This document shows, one piece after another, positions 1-5,104 of a stretch of DNA of 5,104 bases (positions are counted from its first letter, which is position 1; each line of letters opens with the position of its first letter). The notes below the pieces were generated by a model. It was not told the DNA's origin. It made no database searches and worked only from the letters and a program-made list of their open reading frames with translations. The DNA is taken from the NCBI GenBank assembly GCA_030636465.1, contig DAOVWW010000139.1:1-5104 (forward strand), in the 5' to 3' direction. This DNA comes from Gammaproteobacteria bacterium. GTDB lineage: Bacteria > Pseudomonadota > Gammaproteobacteria > BMS3Bbin11. The position numbers and the translations under genes were made by a program.

Positions 1-110
1 ATCCGTTTTAGGGTACAACTGTCCGTATTACACAGCGGGCCTTCAAATACTTCATAACATTTTTTATTCAGACATTCATCCATTTTTATGCCGGCCATCT
101 GCAGGAATCC
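1..110 (+). pseudogene. metG: 5' fragment of metG with apparent frameshifts or small deletions
   Basis: This stretch should encode the MetG segment just before the intact reading frame, but no single frame reads through it. The frame of the downstream gene has a stop (TAG) at 9-11. After that it reads residues such as TTVRIT and, just before the junction, AGHLQESV, which matches the family's GxLQExVANK motif. The +2 frame at about 52-86 reads [12 protein letters not shown], which resembles the family's HYFF-x-LSD segment. The +1 frame opens with IRFR. Against E. coli MetG as I remember it, the stretch is about 20 bases too short and lacks the conserved FLxxW part. Several small deletions, some near T runs, would explain this. 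Because metG is essential and the rest is intact, poor sequence at a contig end is likelier than true gene decay. Confidence 0.6.
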
Positions 111-1511
111 GTGGCCAACAAGCTTGATGAATGGCTGGATCAGGGTTTACAAGATTGGGACATATCACGTGACACGCCTTATTTTGGTTTTGAGATCCCG
201 GATGCACCCGGCAAATATTTTTACGTCTGGCTCGATGCGCCGATCGGTTACATGGCCAGTTTCAAAAACCTGTGCGACCGAACAGATCTGGATTTTGATC
301 ACTACTGGAAAACAGACTCCAGCACCGAGCTTTATCATTTTATTGGCAAAGACATCACCAACTTCCACTGCCTGTTCTGGCCTGCCATGCTCGAGGGATC
401 AGATTATCGCAAGCCAACAAATGTTTTCGTGCACGGGTTCCTCACCGTCAACGGCAACAAGATGTCGAAATCGCGTGGCACGTTCATCATGGCCCGCACA
501 TATTTAAATCACCTTAATCCTGAATATCTGCGCTATTACTATGCAGCCAAATTGGGCGCTGGTGTCGATGATATTGATTTAAATCTGGAAGACTTTCAGG
601 CCCGGGTGAATTCAGATCTGGTTGGCAAGGTCGTTAATATTGCCAGCCGTTGTGCAGGTTTTATCAGCAAAAGGTTCGACGGAACACTGTCTGCTGACAT
701 TCACCGACCTGAGCTATTGAAGCAGTTCAGTGAAGCAAGCGACGGCATTGCCTCGCTATACGAAGCACGGGAGTTTGGCCGCGCCATTCGCGAAATCATG
801 GCGCTGGCCGACCTTGCTAACCAGTACATAGATGAAAACAAACCCTGGGTACTGATAAAAGAAGCCGACCGCGAACAGGAAGTTCAGGATGTCTGCAGCA
901 TGGGTCTCAATCTATTCCGCATACTGATCATCTATCTGAAACCGGTATTGCCTGCTATGGCTGCCTCAGCTGAAGATTTCCTCAATGTATCAGCACTAAG
1001 CTGGCAGGATGCCCAGTCTTCCCTGTCATCACACGGCATTAACCGCTTCAAACCTTTGATGACCCGCATCGAGACCCCGGCTATAGAAGCCATACTTGAA
1101 GAATCCACATCCACCCTGGAAACAGAAGAAGAAAACATGACTGAAGCAGAAGCAGCAAGCCCATTAACAGCTGACCCCATCAGCGATGAAATCAGTTTTG
1201 ACGACTTTGTGAAACTGGATTTACGTATCGCCAAAATTGTAAAAGCCGAGCATGTCGAGGGCGCAGATAAATTACTGCAGCTGACTCTCGACCTTGGCGG
1301 TGAAACACGTAATGTTTTTGCCGGCATCAAAGCAGCCTACAACCCTGAAGACCTGGAAGGCCGATTAACCGTAATGGTGGCCAACCTGGCACCCAGAAAA
1401 ATGCGTTTTGGTTTATCTGAAGGCATGGTGTTAGCCGCAGGCCCCGGAGGCAGTGATCTTTTTATTCTTGGACCGGATGAAGGAGCTGAACCTGGAATGC
1501 GGGTAAAATAA
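111..1511 (+). CDS. metG: Methionine--tRNA ligase, C-terminal ~466 residues (5' partial)
   Basis: Cytoplasmic class I enzyme that charges methionine onto tRNA-Met using ATP. The frame opens at a GTG that is really an internal valine (VANK), about residue 216 in E. coli numbering, so the HIGH motif and zinc knuckle are missing. Seen here, numbered from that codon: WLDAPIGY at 40-47 and HFIGKDI at 76-82 of the catalytic core, and the KMSKS ATP-binding loop at 117-121 (bases 459-473). The helical anticodon-binding domain follows at about 160-320. N176, R180 and W246 align with E. coli Asn391, Arg395 and Trp461, known anticodon contacts. An acidic linker at about 328-360 leads to the OB-fold, Trbp111-like tRNA-binding domain at 362-466 ([17 protein letters not shown]). 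The length from the valine to the stop matches E. coli MetG (677 residues). TAA at 1509-1511 is 16 bases before rsxA. Confidence 0.96.
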   Translation: MANKLDEWLDQGLQDWDISRDTPYFGFEIPDAPGKYFYVWLDAPIGYMASFKNLCDRTDLDFDHYWKTDSSTELYHFIGKDITNFHCLFWPAMLEGSDYRKPTNVFVHGFLTVNGNKMSKSRGTFIMARTYLNHLNPEYLRYYYAAKLGAGVDDIDLNLEDFQARVNSDLVGKVVNIASRCAGFISKRFDGTLSADIHRPELLKQFSEASDGIASLYEAREFGRAIREIMALADLANQYIDENKPWVLIKEADREQEVQDVCSMGLNLFRILIIYLKPVLPAMAASAEDFLNVSALSWQDAQSSLSSHGINRFKPLMTRIETPAIEAILEESTSTLETEEENMTEAEAASPLTADPISDEISFDDFVKLDLRIAKIVKAEHVEGADKLLQLTLDLGGETRNVFAGIKAAYNPEDLEGRLTVMVANLAPRKMRFGLSEGMVLAAGPGGSDLFILGPDEGAEPGMRVK

Positions 1512-1527
1512 GTTACAGAATTTTGAT

Positions 1528-2103
1528 ATGAAAGAATACGCCCTCATTCTTCTTGGTACAGTACTGGTCAACAATTTCGTACTGGTGAAGTTTCTTGGCC
1601 TGTGTCCTTTCATGGGTGTTTCACGCAAGCTGGACACCGCCATAGGCATGGCCCTGGCAACGACCTTTGTCATGACCCTGTCAGCGGTCTTAAGCTACCT
1701 GGTCAACAAGTACATCCTTATTCCTCTGGATGCTGAATATCTGCGTACGCTGTCATTCATCCTGGTCATCGCCGTTATTGTTCAATTCACCGAGATGGTG
1801 ATCCACAAAACCAGTCCTATGCTGTATCAGCTGCTGGGTATATTCCTGCCATTGATCACCACCAACTGCGCTGTGCTGGGTCTGGCTCTGCTGAATGTGC
1901 AGCAGGAACACAGTTTTGTCACCGCCACGCTATACGGTTTTGGTGCCGCCATCGGTTTTTCACTGGTTCTGATTCTGTTCGCTGCTATGCGTGAACGGCT
2001 CGATGCGGCGGATGTGCCGCTGCCTTTCCGGGGATCTGCCATTGCACTGATCACCGCTGGCCTGATGAGCCTGGCCTTCATGGGTTTTACCGGGCTCGGC
2101 TAA
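1528..2103 (+). CDS. rsxA: Electron transport complex subunit RsxA/RnfA
   Basis: Inner-membrane subunit of the Rnf/Rsx NADH:ferredoxin oxidoreductase complex. The 191 residues align nearly end to end with E. coli RsxA (193). Family signatures include [21 protein letters not shown] at 10-30, [18 protein letters not shown] at 100-117 and [22 protein letters not shown] near the C terminus. About six hydrophobic membrane spans are visible and there is no cleavable signal. C26 and C113 sit in the two pseudo-symmetric half-motifs; in Rnf structures these cysteines, with their RnfE counterparts, hold a buried [2Fe-2S] centre. The ATG at 1528 is the only usable start, since an in-frame TAA lies at 1504-1506. 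No good Shine-Dalgarno sequence precedes it, so translation may depend on ribosomes finishing metG 16 bases upstream. The rsxB start follows 4 bases after the stop. Confidence 0.97.
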   Translation: MKEYALILLGTVLVNNFVLVKFLGLCPFMGVSRKLDTAIGMALATTFVMTLSAVLSYLVNKYILIPLDAEYLRTLSFILVIAVIVQFTEMVIHKTSPMLYQLLGIFLPLITTNCAVLGLALLNVQQEHSFVTATLYGFGAAIGFSLVLILFAAMRERLDAADVPLPFRGSAIALITAGLMSLAFMGFTGLG

Positions 2104-2107
2104 ACTT

Positions 2108-2656
2108 ATGCTACTGACCATACTTAGCTTGAGCATACTGGCCAGTCTGTTTGGATTGTTGCTAGGCTACAGTTCGGTTCGTTTCCGCGTCGAAGGAGAC
2201 CCTCTGGCCGACAAGATAGACTCATTACTGCCGCAGACTCAATGCGGCCAATGCGGTTTCGTAGGCTGCCGCCCTTATGCAGAAGCACTGGTGAAAGGCG
2301 AGTCAGAAATTAACCTCTGTGTTCCCGGTGGCGAGGATACAATTGCTGTGCTGGCAGAGACCCTCGGACGCGAAATCCTGCCAATATCAGATGAACAGGC
2401 CACACATGTTCCAGCTCTCGCCGTCATCATTGAGGAATTCTGCATCGGCTGCACCAAGTGCATCCAGGCCTGCCCGGTGGATGCCATCGTCGGTGCGGCA
2501 AAACAAATGCATACCGTGATTGCTGAAGAATGCACAGGTTGCGAGTTATGTGTGCCCCCCTGCCCGGTTGACTGTATTGATATGCGCCCGATCAGACCAG
2601 ATACCAGCACCTGGACCTGGCCACAGCCACAGATGGAAGTTGGAGCCAGAAACTGA
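2108..2656 (+). CDS. rsxB: Electron transport complex subunit RsxB/RnfB, polyferredoxin
   Basis: Iron-sulfur subunit that passes electrons between ferredoxin-type carriers and the rest of the Rnf/Rsx complex on the cytoplasmic face. The 182 residues begin with one N-terminal membrane helix (about 3-21). A four-cysteine [4Fe-4S] domain follows: C46, C49, C54, C71, in the motif QCGQCGFVGC. Next is a bacterial two-cluster ferredoxin domain with C112, C115, C118, C122 and C142, C145, C148, C152 (CIGCTKCIQACP and CTGCELCVPPCP). C156 is an extra cysteine. All twelve expected ligands are present, so the gene looks functional. The ATG at 2108 gives the usual hydrophobic start and lies 4 bases after the rsxA stop. 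Its TGA at 2654-2656 overlaps the rsxC ATG by one base. Length is close to E. coli RsxB (192); the C terminus is slightly short. Confidence 0.97.
   Translation: MLLTILSLSILASLFGLLLGYSSVRFRVEGDPLADKIDSLLPQTQCGQCGFVGCRPYAEALVKGESEINLCVPGGEDTIAVLAETLGREILPISDEQATHVPALAVIIEEFCIGCTKCIQACPVDAIVGAAKQMHTVIAEECTGCELCVPPCPVDCIDMRPIRPDTSTWTWPQPQMEVGARN
2642..2645 (+). promoter_or_regulatory. Likely ribosome binding site of rsxC
   Basis: GGAG lies inside the last codons of rsxB, 10 bases before the rsxC ATG at 2656. It supports that start and is the clearest Shine-Dalgarno-like site among the four rsx genes. The spacing is slightly long. Since the stop of rsxB and the start of rsxC share a base, re-initiation by the terminating ribosome probably contributes as well. 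Confidence 0.45.
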
Positions 2657-4182
2657 TGGCTAAACTGTATAAGTTCCCGGGCGGGCTCAAGCTTGAGGGA
2701 CACAAGACCGCCTCTACCAGCCAGTCTATCAGCAAGGCCAGCATTCCGACCCGCCTGTTTGTGCCGCTGAACCAGAGCATAGGCAGCCCTGGCGAATGCA
2801 TAGTAAAAAAAGGCCAATACGTCTTAAAAGGAGAATTGATAGCGCGCGTCACGGACTATGTCGCTGTCCCCGTTCACGCCCCCAGTTCCGGCACCATCAT
2901 TGATATCCAGAAATTTCCTGCCGCCCACGCCTCCGGCCTGCCCTGTGACGTCATCATCATCGAACCTGATGGCAAAGATGAGTGGATGGCAAGAAAGCCT
3001 TTAGCCGATATCAACAAACTGGACCCGAGTGAACTGCGTAACATGATTCGTTGCGCCGTAATTGTTGGCCTCGGCGGTGCTGCGTTCCCGACATTTATCA
3101 AACTCAACCCGGTTGGTCATCAAATCAAAACACTGATATTGAATGGGGCCGAGTGTGAACCCTATATCAGCTGTGACGACATGCTGATGCGAGAACGCCC
3201 GGATGAAATACTCGCCGGCGCAAAAATTATGCGCCATGCGCTGAATGCCGAGTCAGTTATTGTTGCCGTTGAGGATAACAAGCCTGAGGCCATCGCCTCC
3301 CTGCAGGCTGCCAGTAATGACCTCGGCTGGGTGGCCATACAAAGTATTCCCGCCATATATCCTACAGGCGGGGAAAGACAGCTGGTCAAGGTATTAACCG
3401 GCAAAGATGTTCCCAGCCAGGGGTTGCCACTGGACCTCAATATCATCGTCAGCAATGTTGCCACTGCTGCAGCAGTGCATCATGCACTCGATCACCAGCG
3501 GCCATTAATATCACGCATCATCACCGTTACCGGCTCCGGTGTCAGCTCACCACGTAACATTGAAGCCCTGATCGGCACACCGATGTCCGATCTTATCGAT
3601 ATGGCCGGCGGCTACACGGAAAATGCAGATCGATTAATTATGGGTGGTCCAATGATGGGCATCACCCTGAAAACAGATGCCACGCCAGTAGTCAAAGCCA
3701 GCAACTGCCTGCTGGTGCAGACCCCTGCTGATCACGCCACTGAGGCCATCAGCCGTGCCTGCATCCGCTGTGGTGAGTGCGTCAAGGTCTGCCCGGTAAA
3801 ATTATTGCCACAACAGCTTTACTGGTTCTCACAATCAAAAAACCTGGATGGCTTACAAGCTCATCATCTGTTCGACTGTATAGAATGTGGCTGCTGCTCA
3901 GTCGTCTGTCCCAGCCATATTCCCCTGGTACAGTACTTCCGCTATGGCAAATCAGAATGCTGGAATAAAGAGCAGGAAACGATTAAATCTGACCGGGCAC
4001 GGGAACGTACTGAAGCCAGAACAACAAGACTGGAGCGCATAAAAGCTGAGAAAAAAGCACAACACGCTGCCCGTGCGAAAAAAACTGCAGCGGCAAGCGA
4101 TGATAGACAAAAAGAGATCCAGGCTGCCGTCACCAGATCAAAAGCAAAAAAGGCCGAAAATGCCGACACCCGAACAACCTGA
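2656..4182 (+). CDS. rsxC: Electron transport complex subunit RsxC/RnfC
   Basis: Peripheral cytoplasmic subunit that oxidises or reduces NAD(H) through a non-covalent FMN and two [4Fe-4S] clusters. The 508 residues start with the family's KLYKFPGGLKL segment. A lipoyl/barrel-sandwich-like domain lies at about 30-100. The NADH/FMN-binding fold, as in the NuoF/Nqo1 51-kDa subunit, follows with GLGGAAFPT at 138-146, NGAECEPY at 163-170 and YPTGGERQL at 235-243. A SLBB-type region (TVTGSGVSSPRNIEALIGTP) lies at about 290-309 and a GGPMMG motif at 330-335. The two cluster motifs are C369, C372, C375, C379 and C408, C411, C414, C418. From about 438 the protein is a charged Lys/Arg/Glu/Ala-rich tail, probably helical. 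E. coli RsxC (740 residues) has a much longer repetitive tail. The start shares its A with the rsxB stop; rsxD begins 42 bases downstream. Confidence 0.97.
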   Translation: MAKLYKFPGGLKLEGHKTASTSQSISKASIPTRLFVPLNQSIGSPGECIVKKGQYVLKGELIARVTDYVAVPVHAPSSGTIIDIQKFPAAHASGLPCDVIIIEPDGKDEWMARKPLADINKLDPSELRNMIRCAVIVGLGGAAFPTFIKLNPVGHQIKTLILNGAECEPYISCDDMLMRERPDEILAGAKIMRHALNAESVIVAVEDNKPEAIASLQAASNDLGWVAIQSIPAIYPTGGERQLVKVLTGKDVPSQGLPLDLNIIVSNVATAAAVHHALDHQRPLISRIITVTGSGVSSPRNIEALIGTPMSDLIDMAGGYTENADRLIMGGPMMGITLKTDATPVVKASNCLLVQTPADHATEAISRACIRCGECVKVCPVKLLPQQLYWFSQSKNLDGLQAHHLFDCIECGCCSVVCPSHIPLVQYFRYGKSECWNKEQETIKSDRARERTEARTTRLERIKAEKKAQHAARAKKTAAASDDRQKEIQAAVTRSKAKKAENADTRTT

Positions 4183-4224
4183 GCACGTAATCCAAAAACC
4201 TAATACCCAATACGATCATTAAAA
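4183..4224 (+). other. rsxC-rsxD intergenic spacer
   Basis: A 42-base AT-rich gap, the longest inside the operon. I see no hairpin, no terminator and no convincing Shine-Dalgarno sequence before the rsxD ATG. Nothing here suggests that the operon is interrupted. Confidence 0.6.
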
Positions 4225-5104
4225 ATGGAATTCAGTCAACAACAACATTTCTCACCTCACACCCCGGCACAGGCCAGCGTCAGCCGTGTGATGCTGAATG
4301 TCATACTTGCCCTGATACCGGGCATCGTCGTCTATATCTTCTATTTCGGCTGGGGTGTACTGGTCAACATCGTCCTCGCCTCAGTTTTTGCACTGCTGGC
4401 AGAAAGTCTGGTTCTGGCAATGCGAAAACGTCCGGTAGTAACGACCCTGTTTGATGGCTCTGCTTTGTTAACCGGCATCCTGCTGGCACTGGCTTTACCT
4501 CCTCATAGTTCCTGGTGGGTGATTGCCGTTGGTGTTTTCTTTGCCATTGTTATTGCCAAGCAGCTTTATGGTGGACTGGGGCTTAACCCCTTCAACCCGG
4601 CGATGACAGGTTACGTGGTATTACTGATTTCCTTTCCGCTGGAAATGACGCGCTGGAACCCTCCGCTGGAGCTGGCAGAACAGTCGCTAAGCCTTATCGA
4701 AGCCTTTCGTTACAGCTTCAACGGCTATTTACCCTCATCGATGGATGTGGACATGATCAGCCTGGCTACACCGCTGGACATCGCCCGTGAACGAGTGGAA
4801 ATGGGGATGAATCTGTCGCAAATAAAAAGCGAATTCAGCATATTCAGCAACTTGTCCGGAAAAGGTACAGAATGGATTAATTTTGCCTTCCTTGCCGGTG
4901 GCATTTGGCTGTTATTGAAAGGATTAATAGACTGGCGTATTCCCGCTTCTTTGTTGCTGGCGATGTCCGCTATTGCCGGCGTGTTCTGGTTAATTAACCC
5001 TGAACAGTATTTGTCACCCTTGTTTCACCTGTTTGCCGGTGCAACCATGCTCGGCGCTTTCTTTATTGCTACCGATCCCGTTACCGCCAGCACTACACCT
5101 GTAG
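4225..5104 (+). CDS. rsxD: Electron transport complex subunit RsxD/RnfD (3' partial)
   Basis: Integral membrane subunit of the Rnf/Rsx complex, related to NqrB of the Na+-pumping NADH:quinone reductase, with a covalently bound FMN. 293 codons are visible before the frame runs off the right edge without a stop; E. coli RsxD has 352. Family blocks seen include ALIPG at 29-33, FDGSALLTGILLALALPP at 76-93, AKQLYGGLGLNPFNPAMTGYVVLLISFP at 111-138 and GATMLGAFFIATDPVTASTTP near the edge. The FMN-attachment motif S-x-A-T is SLAT at 179-182, so T182 is the expected phosphoester-linked threonine (Thr187 in E. coli and Vibrio RnfD). Many hydrophobic spans surround a polar loop at about 140-215. The ATG at 4225 is the only start consistent with an in-frame TAA at 4201-4203. 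It has no clear ribosome binding site. Confidence 0.96.
   Translation, partial: MEFSQQQHFSPHTPAQASVSRVMLNVILALIPGIVVYIFYFGWGVLVNIVLASVFALLAESLVLAMRKRPVVTTLFDGSALLTGILLALALPPHSSWWVIAVGVFFAIVIAKQLYGGLGLNPFNPAMTGYVVLLISFPLEMTRWNPPLELAEQSLSLIEAFRYSFNGYLPSSMDVDMISLATPLDIARERVEMGMNLSQIKSEFSIFSNLSGKGTEWINFAFLAGGIWLLLKGLIDWRIPASLLLAMSAIAGVFWLINPEQYLSPLFHLFAGATMLGAFFIATDPVTASTTPV

Noticed and set aside
88..507. Open frame of 139 codons on the + strand overlapping metG
   Set aside because: It lies in another frame over well-conserved metG sequence and its translation resembles no family I know; only its first codons, out of frame, touch the damaged metG segment.
932..1330. Open frame of 132 codons on the - strand within metG
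   Set aside because: Antisense to the conserved anticodon-binding and OB-fold domains, with a serine-rich low-information translation typical of an antisense shadow.
2275..2817. Open frame of 180 codons on the - strand across rsxB and rsxC
   Set aside because: The longest antisense frame, but it covers the cysteine motifs of RsxB and the start of rsxC; no recognisable domain and no separate promoter or ribosome binding site.
3162..3464. Open frame of 100 codons on the - strand within rsxC
   Set aside because: Antisense to the conserved NADH/FMN-binding domain of RsxC, with no recognisable domain.
4060..4160. A-rich stretch near the 3' end of rsxC, considered as a promoter or terminator region
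   Set aside because: The A runs are explained by lysine codons of the basic tail; no -35/-10 pair at proper spacing and no GC hairpin followed by T residues was seen.
1..5104. An undescribed system such as a defence island, mobile element, CRISPR array or retroelement
   Set aside because: Every base outside short gaps belongs to metG or rsxA-D, which are well-known core genes; no repeats, integrase, transposase or foreign-looking composition was seen.

Overview
The window is an ordinary chromosomal stretch from a gammaproteobacterium. It holds the 3' two-thirds of metG (methionyl-tRNA synthetase), then the first four genes of an Rnf/Rsx electron-transport operon in the order A, B, C, D. All genes lie on the + strand, and the last one runs off the right edge. 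The proteins closely resemble, from memory, the Escherichia coli MetG and RsxA-D sequences, and the MetG carries the appended C-terminal tRNA-binding domain. The gene order fits a gammaproteobacterium that is probably not an enteric; genus cannot be read from the sequence.

Layout: 1-110 is a damaged-looking piece of metG in which homology jumps between frames. 111-1511 is the intact rest of metG. After a 16-base gap come rsxA (1528-2103), a 4-base gap, rsxB (2108-2656), a one-base stop/start overlap, rsxC (2656-4182), a 42-base gap, and rsxD (4225 to the edge, 293 codons visible). No stretch over 300 bases lacks a gene. No RNA gene, mobile element, CRISPR array, rho-independent terminator or clear sigma-70 promoter was found.

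How the genes work together: the Rnf/Rsx complex is a membrane redox pump linking NADH and ferredoxin-type carriers to ion transport; in E. coli it also keeps the SoxR [2Fe-2S] sensor reduced. RsxC carries the NADH/FMN site and two [4Fe-4S] clusters. RsxB carries one four-cysteine [4Fe-4S] domain plus a two-cluster ferredoxin domain. RsxA is a membrane subunit that contributes cysteines to a buried Fe-S centre. RsxD carries a covalently bound FMN. The key ligands of all four are present. The missing partners RsxG and RsxE, and often nth, would be expected just downstream.

I see no previously undescribed system here. The points most worth a second look are the apparently frameshifted first 110 bases, the tight metG-rsx junction, and the short basic tail of RsxC.
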